Assembly: GCA_003049465.1 (NCBI GenBank)
Contig: PYSS01000097.1
Location: forward strand, 87,415-151,414
Length of the DNA: 64,000 bases
Direction: 5' to 3'
Source: Magnaporthiopsis rhizophila
Taxonomy: Eukaryota > Ascomycota > Sordariomycetes > Magnaporthales > Magnaporthaceae
In this document: positions 46,036-60,330 of the stretch, piece after piece
How the letters are laid out: each line of letters starts with the position of its first letter
Position numbering within the stretch: position 1 is the first letter of the stretch
Notes under the pieces: model-generated
Databases searched by the model: none
The model's input: the letters and a program-made list of their open reading frames with translations, nothing else
What the model was told of the DNA's origin: nothing
Program-made: the position numbers and the translations under genes

Positions 46036-49029
46036 TTTTAACTGATCCTGTTTAGCATTTACCGAAAGCAATAAATAATAATAATTATGATAATTATAAC
46101 CAAAAAGATCAAAATTGTTATTATTAATGGCACAAATTATAATAATCCTGTTTTAGCCCTAAAAACCCTTATCGAAAAATTTGAAAAATTTAAAAAATAG
46201 CCCAAAATTATTTTTATTTACAAATTTCCCATTTTAAACAAATATAACGGGAAAAAAGGCAAATTTAAAACCTTTTTTACGAAATGCAAAAGTTATTTCA
46301 AATTTTATCAGGACAATTTTCAAAATGATTATTAAAAAGTGGCTTATATTACTATTTATTTTAATAATAAAGTTAAAGATTGGTTCGAATTTATATGGGC
46401 CAATTATTTTAAAAAAAAAATAATAAATCGAGCAAATTTACCAAATTAATTTTTGCAAATTTTGAAAAATTTGGCGAAAAAATTGCCAAAATATTCGGGC
46501 AGGTGAACAAAAAGCAAATAACCGAAAAAAAATTACTTTAGCTGTGCTAAAAAGGCCCAATATTTATTTATACCGCTAAATTCCAGCAATTTATTAATAA
46601 ATTTAACTGAACGAAAAATACCAAAATATTTCAATTTTACCAAAAATTAAAAAATAATATAAAAGATAAATTAGCCAAGGAAAAAAAGCCTAAAGATTTT
46701 GTTGATTATATTATTAAAGCTATTTGTATTAATAACAGGTTATATAAACGATGCTTGGAAAAAAAAGGTTCAGCAATCCCAACCAGCGCGATAAAATAAC
46801 AAAACAAACCAAAAAAAAGCCAAACAGCAATAATCCATTATGCATAAAACGCATTCGAAATTTATAAATTTATTTGCAAAGGCTATATACCTTTAGTAGC
46901 AAAAAAAACAGCACAGGAAACAAAAGTATGTTAAATAGCAAAATACCAAAAATAAAAAATATTTTAAATGCAAATAACAAAAATATATTAAAAAGGATTA
47001 TTTTTAAAAATAGTTAGCAATTACCCGATACACAGACCAAAAAAAAGCCCTATATTCAGGAATTTTATTCAGCTAAACCTATTATTTTAATAATAAATTT
47101 TTTATGCATAAATCAAATAAAAACGGGTTAGATTAATACCCCTAATAATAATTGGCCGCCACCCGATAAACCGACAGGTTAAACGGGGTACCCATAATAT
47201 CCGAACTTAAAAAATTAAAAAGTTAAAAAATGCTGGAAATGGCCGATATATTTATTAGCAGTAATATTAAAACCTTACAAAAAAAATAATGCGCTATCCA
47301 GCAAATTTTAATAATATTTAGGGGCCTATTAACCCAGGAAAAAATATCGGACATTTTGGTTAAAAACGGGGAAAAAAGCCTCGACTATAAGCTATTTGGA
47401 CAAATATATCTAACCAAAAAACCTGAAAATAAGAATTTCAAATTAAGCAAATTTTGGGTATCGGCAAAAAAAACCCCAAAAAATACAAAAAATAATGCAT
47501 AAAAACCACAAATAAAAAAAAATATATATTATGCTTAAAAATCAGGAAAAAGTATTTTACTAAGGGATTTATACCTATACCCACAAAATATCGGCGTATT
47601 TATTATTCGAAATATGGCCCAATAATCCGAAAGGATCCGAAAATCGCAAACTATACCGAAAGGTGCCCGCAATAAAAAATAACGATCAGTGCCTGGATTA
47701 GGGCCGAAATAATCAAACCGTTATTTATTACGGAAAAGATATGCACCAGGTACAGTATTAAAAAAATGATCCATTTTTATACTAGCAAAACTATATAATT
47801 AATAAAAATTATAAAAATTTGGCGGTAAACAGCAAAAGGTATGCAGGAATTTTTTGGGCAAAATGCTTATATTACGGTTGCAGTAATTATTTGCCCAAAA
47901 ACGATTAATTTTTAATAAGGAATAGCAAAAAGCCTCGAGATTTGCCAAAATAAAAATAACAGTTGCCTAAATAGCAAATCGTATCACAAAACTGCATCGG
48001 AGAAATAGCAATATTTACCTTAGCATTTTATTATTTTACAATATGCATAACAGGATTATTACCGCATTATATTTGCAAAAAGCCAAAATATAAATGCTAT
48101 GCCGAAAAAAAAGCCAAAAATTGGCAAACGGGACAGTTTTATCCCGGTTACCAGTATAAGCCAAAAAATTAAGGTATTTAATCGGAACAAAGGCCCGGTA
48201 TGGACAAAAAAAAATACAAATTAAAAAAACCTTAATAAAAACCATAATAAACTATTTATTTTATATTAAAAAAATGGTTAAATAATAAAAATAATAATTA
48301 ATAATAATGGTTAATTGCGGATTTAACAGGAATTATATTATATTAAGAACAGTAATAAAATACAGTATACCGATACATCGGAAATAATAGCTATACGGTT
48401 TCGGAACCGTAAAAAAAAACCAATTATTTATAATAATAGGATAATTAATTTGGAAATAAATCGATTCAGGTTTAAAATTTCGGGGAAAATTTGCAAAATT
48501 ATCCTAAATATTATAAATATAAAAAAAAACCTAATTTTGGATTTCCTCTGGTTTAAAAAGTTTAATTCCCTAATAAATTGGGTTTTGGAGAAAATTTAAT
48601 GGAGGAAATTATTATCGGAAAACAAAAAAGCCCAATAATTATGGGCTTCGAATTATAAAAAATAAAAGCCAAACAGGATTATTATAATAATAACAAAATT
48701 TGGCAATTAATTTTAACGAATTGCACTAATGGATTTGCACCTATCAGGTAATATCGGCCCCGATAACAAAAAGTCCCAAAAATATAAAACAGGCTGTAAA
48801 AAAAAACAATCAAAATTATAACCCAAAAAAAAGCACAATAAAAATCGATAACCAAAAAATAAAAATAATAAAAAATTACGGCCAAAATTATAACCAACCT
48901 AATAAATAAGTATATTAGCACTTAAAAAATATTTCCGAAAAATATTATCGGTATTAAAAGCTATTTTTAAAAAATTTGGGAACAAAAGTTCCGGAACACG
49001 AATTATTCGATTACAAAATTAAGCTTAAA

Positions 49030-49980
49030 CCAAAAGCATAATTTAATTACCAGAAATTGTACCGGTTAAACCCCAAATAATAAAAGCTATTATAAAAGCA
49101 ATTTGCGGAAAATTTGGAACAAAGTATTATCCAACCTTCGGATTCCCCTGTGGAATATAAAATATTATTTATTTCCAAAAAAGATAAAAAAAAACGGATA
49201 TATATCGATTACTGTTCGTTAAATAAAACCATAATAAAAGACCGGTATTTTTTGCTTTTTATTAACAAATTACGAAACAGGCTCGGCAAAGCCAAATGAT
49301 TTATAACTTTAAACTTACGCAAAATATACAGTTTGTTAAAAATTAAAAAAAAACGAATAAAAAACTGCTTTCCGAATTTGGCTGGAAATATACAAATTAT
49401 TAATAATAATTTTCGGGTTTATTAATATATTAACCATATTCCAGCAAATAATTAACCATATATTACAAAAATATTTAAACATTTGTGCATTTATTTACCT
49501 AAATAATATCCTAATTTTTTTAAAAATGCTGGAAAAATATAAAAAATATATATATAAGGTCCTGCAAAAATTGCAAAATACAAAGCTTTTAATTAAGCCC
49601 GAAAAATGTACGTGGCACACACAAAAAATTGTTTTTTTAAAATATATAATTATGCTAGATTAAATACAAATAAAACCAAAAAAGGTACAAATAATAAAAA
49701 AATGGCCAAAACCCACCATTATTAAAAAAGTACAAAATTTTTTGCGTTTTTTGAACTTTTATCGGTGGTTTATCCAAAATTTTAACAAAATAGCACTTTT
49801 ATTTACAAATTTTACCAAAAATAACATTTAATTTTATTAGGGAACGCAAAATAAAAAGGCTTTTAACGTATTAAAAAAAATTATAATATAAAAACCAATA
49901 TTAATTTTATTAAACCCAAATAAACCTTTTAAGGTTAAAACCGATACGTTGGATTTTGCGATCGGGGCTTAACTTAGCTA
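49030..49980 (+). pseudogene. Reverse transcriptase of element A
   Basis: A stop-free window 49114-49299 reads IIQPSDSPVEYKILFISKKD, then YIDYCSLNKTIIKDRY and FINKLRNRLGKAK. This corresponds to the standard Ty3/Gypsy start of reverse transcriptase (I-x-PS-x-SP...F-x-KKD...R-x-x-IDYR-x-LN...NRYPL). Downstream the frame is broken by stops from RIP-like changes. Confidence 0.85.
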
Positions 49981-50519
49981 ATAAAACGATAATAAAAAAC
50001 TGTATCCTTGCATTTTTTTATCATATAAATTTAATAAACCAAAACTAAACTACCTAATCCATAATAAAAAGCTTATAACCATTATTCGAGCATTGGAAAA
50101 ATAAAAAATATATTTGTGCCAAACAAACTATTAAATTATAATTTATACAAATTATAAAAACCTGGTACATTTTACCACCTGCCAAATGCTAAACAAATAA
50201 CAAATCTGGTAAAATTAATTTTTTTAAAATTATAATTTTAAAATTAAATATAAAAAAGGATCGAAAAACGGCCGAATAAATACCTTAAGCTGCCAATCGG
50301 ATCACAAAAATAAAGTGCCGCCAAAAATGCACACAATTTTAGCACAAAAACCAAACGGATTTTTGGTTCCAGCATAATAGGTATTAGCAAAAACCATATC
50401 CCAGAAAAAATAAATTCCGGAAAAAATTTAACAAATCCACGAACAATTAGCACACAAACACCAAAAAATTACAAAAACCTGGAAAAAATTTTAATAATAT
50501 TACGGATTTATAAAAATCC

Positions 50520-50935
50520 GCACCGAAATATAAAAAGCAATTAAAAACTGTAAAAATTGCGCAAAAAATAAAGCAAACAGATACAAACCTTACAAATTAC
50601 TCCAGCTTTTGCTAGTATTTAACAAAACTTGGCAAAAAGTTATAACAAATTTTGTTACGGGGCTATCCAAATTAAAAAAACCCCTTATAAATGTTTAATA
50701 TAATAATATTATAATAATAATCGACCAATTTACCAAATATACCATATATTTACCGTTTAAAAAAAATGCAAAAATTATAAAGCTGGTTTATACCTTTATT
50801 CGAAATATAATTGCAAAATACGGAACGCTAAAACATATAATTACGGACCGAAACAAATTGTTTAATAGCAAATTTTGAAAATAGCTTATAACCAGCCTAA
50901 GCGCAAAATATGCCTTTTTTACGGTATATTATTTT
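50520..50935 (+). pseudogene. Integrase core of element A
   Basis: With stops, the frame still shows the layout of a retroviral-type integrase: a 'RPIYQIYHIFTV' stretch where the family has DR-x-TK-x-x-HFLP, then an 'YGPKQIV' phrase at the usual S/TDRG position. Confidence 0.6.
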
Positions 50936-51520
50936 TAAACGGATAAATAAATAAAACAAACAAATTAAATTATAAAACAATATTTATATTATTTTATTAA
51001 TTATAAATAAAATAACTGGGTATAATTATTTCTTATAGCATAATTTGTATATAATAATTTAATATATGAAAGTATAAAAATTATGCTGTTTTATACAAAT
51101 TACGGATTTATATTTACGGTGTACAAAAAACCCAGGGCAAAATTATATGCCCTAATAACAGAAATATAAATAAAAAAGCTTACCAAACTGCACAAAAAAC
51201 TCCAAAAAAAACTAAAAAAATTACAATACCGTATATTTAGGCAAACCAATAAAAAAAGGATCGAAAAACCGATTTTTAAAAAAAGAAATAACGTATATCT
51301 TTTTCGATGCAATATTAAAATAAAATAACCAAATAATAAGCTAAACCACAAAAAATTGGAACTGTTCAAAATTTTAAACAAGATTTCCAATATTAATTAT
51401 AAATTTTAACTGCTACCAACTATAAAAAACCACCCGGTTTTTTAAATTAATTTATTTAAACCAGCACCACCAGGATTTAAAAATAATAAATTAATAAAAA
51501 TCAACCCAAAATAAAAGTAC

Positions 51521-51668
51521 AAAATCGAAAAAATTTTGGATAAAAATATTATTAACGGAATTAAACATTATTTGGTTAAATAAACAGGGTACAAAATCGA
51601 AAAAAACACGTAAAAAAAAACAAACCTAAAAGATGTGCCAAAAGCTTTTAAAAAGTACCGGTAAAAAG
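51521..51668 (+). pseudogene. Chromodomain of element A
   Basis: KIEKILDKNIINGIKHYLVK is followed by a stop where Trp is expected, then TGYKIEKNT and another stop at a Trp position. This is the chromodomain pattern (VEKIL...YLVKWxGY...NTWEP). Chromodomains steer integration to heterochromatin in chromoviruses. Confidence 0.75.
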
Positions 51669-52398
51669 CCTTTAATAAAAAATTAACACCAATACCAAAA
51701 TTTGGATTTCGGCTCGGAACACCCGTACCAAAATAATTTACCGGATTAAAACAGGGCTAATAAATCAGAATTAATCCCGTGATCGGCCCAGCTCGGAAAT
51801 AATAAAGGAAAATTAAAAACTGGCAAATCGGAAAATACAATAAGGGTTTGTACAGCCGCCTTTTCGGTTTTTTCCCGCTTAACCCGTTCCAATTCCTTAA
51901 TATTACTAATTTTATAACAAATTGCACGGGTTAATTTTTTATGCCACTGTTTTTTTTATTTGCAAAAATGCTCGATTTTCGTATTAACCGACCGATGCTT
52001 TTTTTTACAGCCTTCAGTTTTTTTTTTATATATGCGTGCTAAATATTATAAATAAAAAGGTGCTCGGGAAATGGGCCCAAAATATTATAATAAAAACGCC
52101 CAAAACGAATGTACCGATCATAATACGAGCAATTGCGCAAAAATGCATCATAATAAAAAAAACTATCGGTTTTGCAATTAAAATAAAAAGGCATAATAAA
52201 AGGGGATAAAATAATAAAAACCAAAAGATTATTCCAGTGGATAATCGAAAATGCCGGTTTACGCTTTTGCATTTTACCGAACATTTTATTAGAAAAAAGG
52301 GAATAAAAATTGGTAAGGGAAAAAAAGCATTTATTATTAACGGGAAAAAAGGGCTGCAAATATGGCCAAAAGAATTTGGCCTAAAAAAGGAAACCTGA

Positions 52399-52866
52399 TA
52401 TTACAACCACAGCAGGCAGGGAACAAAAAGGCTGGGGCTAATCCCCAGCGGAACGCTTTTACCCCGCAATTATAAAGGCCAAAGGCCGAATAACTAAGGC
52501 CAAACTGGTATAATAAATTACGTAACTAAAGCATTTACCTAAACACAAATAATATATTTGCTATAAATATAACAGATATAGCACAGTAATATATTTGTTA
52601 TAAATATAACAAATATAGCACAGATATAATAAAAAAATTTAGGGATATATAAAAAAGGATTTCCTTCTGTGTTGGATAAACCTTGACTGAAGCTTCGGCA
52701 TTAGTTAACCTAAATTAGCTCCAAGGTACCCCTTTGGGTAAGCAATAACAGATAATTGTTTTACCAAAACCCCCAGACCTATTGCAAGTTGACCTTGCAA
52801 TCCAGTACTGCTCAACACCACCCCTGGGTGCCCTATCCTAGGAGCAGAAGGCCTGTGATTGTAACA
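52399..52866 (+). repeat. 3' LTR of element A
   Basis: Pairs with 45568-46035. Here the last about 200 bp are nearly undamaged, the mirror image of the 5' LTR. Confidence 0.95.
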
Positions 52867-52871
52867 CCTAG

Positions 52872-53058
52872 TTCGGGAACGGTACCCGAACCAGGAGTGC
52901 ACGGGCCCCCAGCCCCTTTATATAACGGGGGCTGCCAAAAGGGCCTGAATCGCTGAAAAAAAGGGGGGATTTTTCCCTAAGCATTTTTTGAAACTTTAGA
53001 AAATTTATTAGCAAATATAAGATTTTTTTCAAGCCTGCACTTTTGCACCCTTATTATA
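52872..53058 (+). repeat. 5' LTR of element B, right part
   Basis: 187 bp, ttcgggaacggtacccgaac onward, homologous to the second part of the 3' LTR. RIP damage begins at about 52960. Confidence 0.93.
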
Positions 53059-56000
53059 AATAAATTTTCTCCCTTTCAGGACCGCCCTGTAACAGCCCTT
53101 TATTTTTCCTCCTAAGTTTTGAAAAGGTTGTTATAGCAAAAGTCCACCCCCCAATAAGCCCAATCGCTTTCCTTATAGCTATTATCCTCGAAAATACTGC
53201 TATAATATTACACCTTTAGGCTAAAAATCCAACAAACACTCAAAAAAAGGACCCTAAGGCAGAAAACGAGAAAAGCTTTATTGGTACTTAAATACTAGCA
53301 TTATTTGCTCCAGCCCTTTTTCGGTACCTGTATTACACGTAACCCGCCGCCCCAAAAAATTTTTGATATTAATATTATTTTACCCGGCTTGAAAAAAAAT
53401 CCTAAATTAATGCAACAATTGATCCACCCATTATAAAACCCTATTAAGGATAATAATCGGCCTTTAACAAATTACCTGCCCTTTTATTACCCCCCAAACC
53501 CAGCAAATAATAACAAATTTTTTTAAATAAATTTTAACAACGGGAATCGAGCTATACTGCCGTTTTTCCCACCGCAACCAGCCTTATAAATAAAAACCGC
53601 TTAACCCGAATCGAACATAAATAATATACTTTAAAATAAAATTTTAAAAATAAATTTAAAACCTTTAACAAAAACCTTAATTTTACTTTCGATTTAATTC
53701 AGGCTGCCTTTAGCAAAATAAATTAATAATAATACCAAACTGCGGAATTTTTAAAATAAAGCACTAAAAAATAGGCCCACAGTTTCGAAAAACAAAACAA
53801 ACGGATCAGGCGCGCTATTAATATTATTAAAATGCACTTTTGTAACAAAACAATTTAAATTATAAACCTTTTTACCCGAAAAATGGACAAAAACTAATAA
53901 AATTTTGCAATTCTGATATAAATAATATTAAATACAGTTAAAAAAATTTCGGAAAAATTTTATAATATTATTAATACCTATAAAACCCTTATCCAAAAAT
54001 TTAATTATATTTTGGGTACTTTTAAGCCCGAAATTAAAAAATTCCGAAAAAAAAAAATAATATTACCCTTTTGGCGCACAATTTAAAAATAAATATTTAA
54101 AATATAATTTTTATTAATAATTTTAATAACCATTACGATATTTTTGCCCAAAATATTTAAAAAAGCATAATAATAATTAAGGAATATAATAAAATTATTA
54201 TTTTTTTTAATATAACCTAGGAATTTTTACGGAAATATATAAAAATTAAACCCAAAAAATTACCCGGATCCTTTTTTTTCTGCTTTTGCCTTTTTATATA
54301 AAAAATAAATGGCTATCTATTAATAATTTTATTATAGCCAGCACGGGCAAAACTTCCGAAATACCCATACCGGAGGCCACCCAAAAAAAACCCTTACGGT
54401 TCCCCAAATTAAAAGGCTTATATTTCCGAAATATTAGCCAAATTTGGGATTAATAAAATACCCCAATAATAAATACCAATAAAATATTTATCCTATACAC
54501 CCCTCCAATTTTCGAAAAATTATAAAAAAAAAGGCAAAAAATAATAATTAATACAAATTAACCCTGATCAAAATTACCCAGCCATATTGCCAGATTTGTA
54601 ATATAAGGCATGGTTAAAAAAAATCCATCAGGGGCTTATTATAAGCCACACGGCCATTTTAGCCTTTAAAAGGGGTATTCCGAACCGAACCATTATTCCG
54701 GAAATAATTAAAAAACAACTCGGCGAATTTCGGAAATAATACAAGGATATTTGTACCATTTATTAAACAATAATTCAAATAATTCAAAACCAAATTGCTT
54801 TTACCCAGGCATAATTCTAAAAATTTAAAAAAAAATATAATCGAATAAAATATCAATTTACGAAAAAAATCTGAAATGCTTTAACCAAAACAGCCCGGAA
54901 CAATTTAATTAAAAAATATACTTTTAACCAAATTACCCAGGCCCAAAAAAACTACCGAGCAGCCCTGGTGGTTATACATACCCGTTTTGAATCAGTAATA
55001 GCGGATGTAAAAAATTGGGCAAAAACAATTAAAAAATATATTTAAACCACGGAACAATGCTTTAAGGATATAAAGCAATAATAAAAATAAATAAAGCACT
55101 AATAAAAAATTATAAAGGGATAAATCTCCAAATTAGCAGCCTAATAAAAAAAATGGGCCCGTTACTTTTTAAAAGTTTATCGGAACATAATAAAAGCCGG
55201 ATACCAACCTAAAACCGAAACTGTTCTAACCATAATACAATCCCCCCTTACCTTTAGGCAAAAAATTTTGGTTGGACTAACCAAAACGCCCACCGTCCGA
55301 ATATTATTTGCCCCTTTTGCACAAAATAAAGCCAGTACCCCTTTTAAAAATATACCGGTATTAATAAAAAAAGCAAATGCTTATTTATCCAAAGCACCAT
55401 CGGCTTTAAAACCATAAACTTTATAAAAAGATATTAAATTATTACCATTTCGAGGGGCCTTTTATAAATAATAAATAAATATATCCAACAGGCCTTATTG
55501 GAATAACTGGCAAAAATTATTTCCAATCCCCTAAAAATTACCCTCGCGCCCCGAAAAATAAGGCCACCCAACAATAATAACCTTTCCTCAAACAATAAAA
55601 GGCCTTAGGATTGCCCCGAACAAAAACCACCCCGAGAACCATCCTAAAAATTACCCCAAAAAATTTAACAAATTTTGTTATTTTAAAAAAGGCTAAACTT
55701 AAAATGATATAAGCAAATATATTTTAACCTTTTAGCCAACCTAAAATAACCACCCCAATTTGATAAAAATAAAGCCAATTTTAAAAATTGGTAATTTTAG
55801 GCTATAGCTTATATAAAAGCCATGCCCAAAAACTTTTAAAGCAATAAATATAAAATAACATGGATCGGATCCTTATTAAAAGGGCAAACCTTTCGGTTCC
55901 ACACCACCTATATATAATCCCTCGCTATCCTAAATTTAAAGGATATTTGGAAATATTATACTTTTATAATGGAAAATTATTATAAAAATCCAAATAAAAA

Positions 56001-57559
56001 ACGAACAAAAACCGATAAAATGCGGGCCTTTAAATATAAAGGTAATATTATTAGTTATTTTATTAAATTTAACTAGCATAACCATATTGTCAAATAAATT
56101 AAAATTATTTTCCGGAACCATATTCGAAATGCTTTGCCCGACGGGATTATTATTTTGGTACATTTTTTTAAAAGGAAAATTTTTATTAATAATACCAAAT
56201 TCCTAAAAATTTACCAAAAGGCTGGCATTATTTATGAATAAATGCAGGCTAATAAAGCTTTTATGAAAAAAGCACCGGCAAAAAATAAAAATACAAAAGG
56301 GAAAAAAAAAGCAAGCCTATTTCGATATAAAAATGTTTAAATGCAGGCCGATATTGCAACAAAAACTTTAAAACCCGCCAAAATCAATCCTTAAACCCAG
56401 CCGAAAAGCAAAAAAAACCTACCCCAGGAAACAAAAAGAATAATATAAAGCCCTTAATAAAACAGGCCTTTAAAAAAATAAAACAAGCCGATATTAATAA
56501 TTAAAAACAAAACAAATGCCCGTATTGGAAATATAACAATTCCAGCCATTATACCCTTGTTTATTTTGCAAAAAAAAATATTAACGGAAAATTATTGCCC
56601 CCGGCACCAGCCAAAACTTTATTTATCTTTATCCCACGGGCAATTAATAAAAAACCTGCTAAAATGCCCCATTATAATAAATCGGTTATAAAAAAACCCA
56701 AACTGGCCGCAGTTATTTTTGCTAATCCCTTTTTCGAGATTTTTACAAAAGATAAATCCGATAATAATTGCTAATAATTTAAACCGGCGGTATCCGATAA
56801 CCAACCCAAAATAGGCTACTGACCTGTGGTAAAAATGCAAGTTTTAATTTTAGGATTTAAAAAAAAAAATACCAATTAAAGCCTTTTTGGACCCAAAAAG
56901 CATTATAGTATTTATTTTTTATAAAATTGCCGAAAGAATAAAAATTTTTATTAAATTATGCAAATTTTCTCGAATAATGCTCGGGGAAGATTATGCCCCG
57001 TTATAATCGGCCGGAAAAACCTATATGCTTAATATTATTATCCGATACCAAAATTATCAATCCAAAATTGCATTCGAAATTATAAATATAGGACCAAATT
57101 ATAAAATTATCCTTTTCTATTGGTGGTTATAATAGCACGAACCTTTCGGATTTTGGGGAAACCTAACAAATATTTAATTTAATTATTTAAAATGCGATTT
57201 ATGCAATATAATTAAAAGAAAAAACCGGAACGGTCAGGACTAGGGCAAAATTTTTATTACCGACCTTATAATTATAACCGTTATCAAAATATTAGCCAAA
57301 ATTAGTAACGAAAAAATGGCCCGATAAGCGGTCCCCGATAAATTTAAGGATTTTTTTTCTATTATATCGGATAAAATAATAATGCGCTTGCCTGACCATC
57401 AGTTTTAAAATTATACTATTAAACTTAAAAAAGGAGCCACATTTACCTGGGGGCCTATATATAATATAAACGCCCAAAAACTTAAGGTTTTTAAGCCTTA
57501 AATCCAGAAAAATTTAAAAACCGGACAAATATAATATTTAATAGCATTTAACAGGGCCC

Positions 57560-58620
57560 TTTTAATATTTATTACGAAAAAAAACCTTATGGAACTCCCC
57601 CAAATAATAATAAATTACTGCAATACCAATGCCAAAATTATCCCAGTCCAATGCCCTATTTTATTTATTACGGAGCTTTAAAACAGGTTTAAAAATGCCC
57701 GATAAATAACCAAAATCGATTTAAAAACCGGCTTTAATTTGGTTAAAATAAAGGAAAGCTACGAATAAAAAACAGCGTTCCGTTACAAATATAGCCTTTT
57801 TAAATACACGGTTATACCAATAAAACTTATTAATATACCCGTTATTTTTTAAAGTATAATAAACCACATTTTTATAAACTTTTTTAATGCGGGGGTTTTG
57901 GTTTACCTGGATAACATTTTGGTTTATGCGAAAATAAAAGGAAAATATAATAATTTGGTTCGCGAAATTTTTTAAAGGCTAACGAAAAATAACCTGGCAG
58001 TTGCCTTTAAAAAATACTGCTGGGAAATCCAGGAAATGAAATTCCTGGGATATATTATTAGCCCGAAAGGTATTTTTATAAATTAGTATAAAATTAATGC
58101 TATTAAAAACTGGGAACCCCCACGATAATTTAAAAATTGTTAATCTTTTGTAGGGTTTGCTAATTTTTACCGATAGTTTATTAAAGGATTTTTTAAAATA
58201 ATGAAAATTTTGACAATAACCAATACCCTTCCGAAAAATTAATAGCGATGGACCTTAAAAATGCAGAAATTTTTTAATACTTTTAAACAGGCTTTTACGG
58301 ATTTTCCAGTGCTGTGTTATTTTAATCCAAACAAACCGGCTATTATTGAAATTAATTTATCCGATTTTGCCCTAAAAGCTGTGCTATTATAAAAAAAAAC
58401 GATAGAAAAATATATCCCGTTACCTTTTATTCCCGTAAAATGTTTCCCGCAAAAATAAATTACGAAATATATAATAAAAAATTATTTTGCAAAATGGAGG
58501 TATTATTTGAAAAAAGCCGAATATTATATAAAAATATATACCGATTACCAAAACCTGTTATATTTTATAACGGCCAAAATTTTTAATTACCGATAAGCAA
58601 AATAAGCGCAATAATTTGCG
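57560..58620 (+). pseudogene. Reverse transcriptase and RNase H of element B
   Basis: Readable pieces include VYLDNILVYAKIKGKYNNLV (the catalytic Y-x-DD region, with one Asp now Asn), EIQEMKFLGYIISPKGI, SFVGFANFYR and then QAFTDFPVLCYFNP of the RNase H connection, in the expected order. RIP-like stops replace several Trp codons. Confidence 0.85.
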
Positions 58621-60096
58621 GGATACTAATTTATAATTAATTATAAACCAGGCAAATAAAATAGCAAAACCGATATATTATTCCGATTAATATAATACCG
58701 ATCTAAAAAAAGGGGAAATAAGGATTAGCCGATCATAATAATTTTATAAAAAAATATTTTTCGCAAATAAAATTAATTATAAAAACCGCATTAATTTTAT
58801 TAGCCCTGGCCCGTTTATACAGCATTTTAATTATTTAATAAATAAATACCTTTATAACCAAAATAATAAAAACAGTTAAAAATAACCCAAAATATCAAAA
58901 ATACCTAAAAATCCCAGCAAAAATGGAAAAAATAAAAGGATAATTTTTTTATTATCGAAATTTTTTTTGGGTTTTTGCCGAATTATAATAAAAAAATTTG
59001 GAATCCGAATATAATATTAAAATAACCAGATATATAAAAATGGATAAAACTTTTAAACTTATTATTCGCCATTTTTGGTAGCCAAATATCGAAAATTTAG
59101 TTCGAAAGTACGTAAAAAATTATTTGGAATATTAATATAATAAGGTTTCAAAATACGCTCCTTTTAGCCCTTTATAACTAATAAAATTATATTATACCTT
59201 ATAAAAAATAATAGCCATAAATTTTATCACGGACCTTTTTTTTAATTAAAAATATAATTATATTTGGGTAATAATAAACCTATTTACAAAAATAACATAT
59301 TTTGTACCTTTTAAAGAAAAAAAAAACGGATAACCTTATCCGTATTTTTGCCAAAAATACTGGTAATTTTACAATATACCACTGGATATTATTTTAAATT
59401 GCAACTTTGAATTTACGGCACATTTATGGAAAAAAAATTTGAAATTAATAAATATTAAATCCAAAATAAATATTATTTTCCACTTTTAAATAAATGGGTA
59501 AACGAAAAAATTTAACCAAATCCTGGAAATATACCTAAGGTTTTTTGTAAATTATAAAATAATTAATTGGGTTAACCTTTTTTTAACCGCCAAATTTGCA
59601 TATAATAATATTATTTTAGCTAATATTATCCTTATTTTTTTTATATTAATTATGGGTATTATCCGGCAGTTACAAATTTACCCTTATCAAAAAAAATATA
59701 TAATTTAACAAATATAACCTATAGCTATTAAATAACCAAAATTTACCAAAAGGCCAAAATATATCTGGATAAAACCAAAAACCGTATAAAATATTAGGCC
59801 GATAAAAAATAAAAACCTTTTCTTATATTTACAAAAAAACAACTCGTTATATTAAATAAATAATATATTAAAATTAAATAACTAACCAAAAAATTTAACT
59901 TTAAAATACTGGAATTATTTTATATCCAAAAAATTAACCCTTTCCAAACAGCAGTATAATTTAAACTATCCAAAAATTAAAAAATATACCTTACCTTTTA
60001 CGTATCTTTTATCAAATTTTACCAAACAAATATTTAAAACCGACCCAACCCCGATCAAATATTTCGAAATGCCCCCCCCCCCCCGTTAAAAAAAAA

Positions 60097-60255
60097 TATA
60101 ATATGGAAAAAATCGTAAATTCCCGAATTAGGCAGGGCCTTATTAAATATTGCATAAAATAAAAAGGATACAATTTTAAAAATAACACCTGGAAATTTTA
60201 TAATAGCTTTTTTAGCAAAGGAATATAATAAAAAATTGCCCTTTTTTATTAACAA
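60097..60255 (+). pseudogene. Chromodomain of element B
   Basis: MEKIVNSRIRQGLIKYCIK, a stop where Trp is expected, then KGYNFKNNTWKFYNS. It lies 75 bp before the 3' LTR, the usual place in chromoviruses. Confidence 0.75.
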
Positions 60256-60330
60256 TACCCCAACAAACCTAAAAATCCCCGGGCTTAAAATATACGATCC
60301 GAGGCGGGTTTTTAAAAAAAAAGAAAATTA

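Larger units (their letters stand above)
45568..52866 (+). mobile_element. Element A: Ty3/Gypsy chromovirus nested in the 5' LTR of B
   Basis: 7,299 bp with LTRs 45568-46035 and 52399-52866, both 468 bp, starting TGTTAC and ending TAACA in the undamaged copies. The 5-bp target duplication is cctag (45563-45567 and 52867-52871). The flanks rejoin to the uninterrupted sequence of B's 3' LTR (ccctaatttggg at about 60466). The purine-rich aaaaaaggaaa just before 52399 is a likely polypurine tract. The internal part is strongly AT-rich with a TpA excess, the signature of RIP on repeated DNA in fungi. Confidence 0.95.

Noticed and set aside
48036..57477. Minus-strand ORFs of 60-110 residues in the AT-rich region
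   Set aside because: They arise from AT-rich RIP-damaged transposon DNA; their Phe/Ile/Tyr-rich content reflects base composition.
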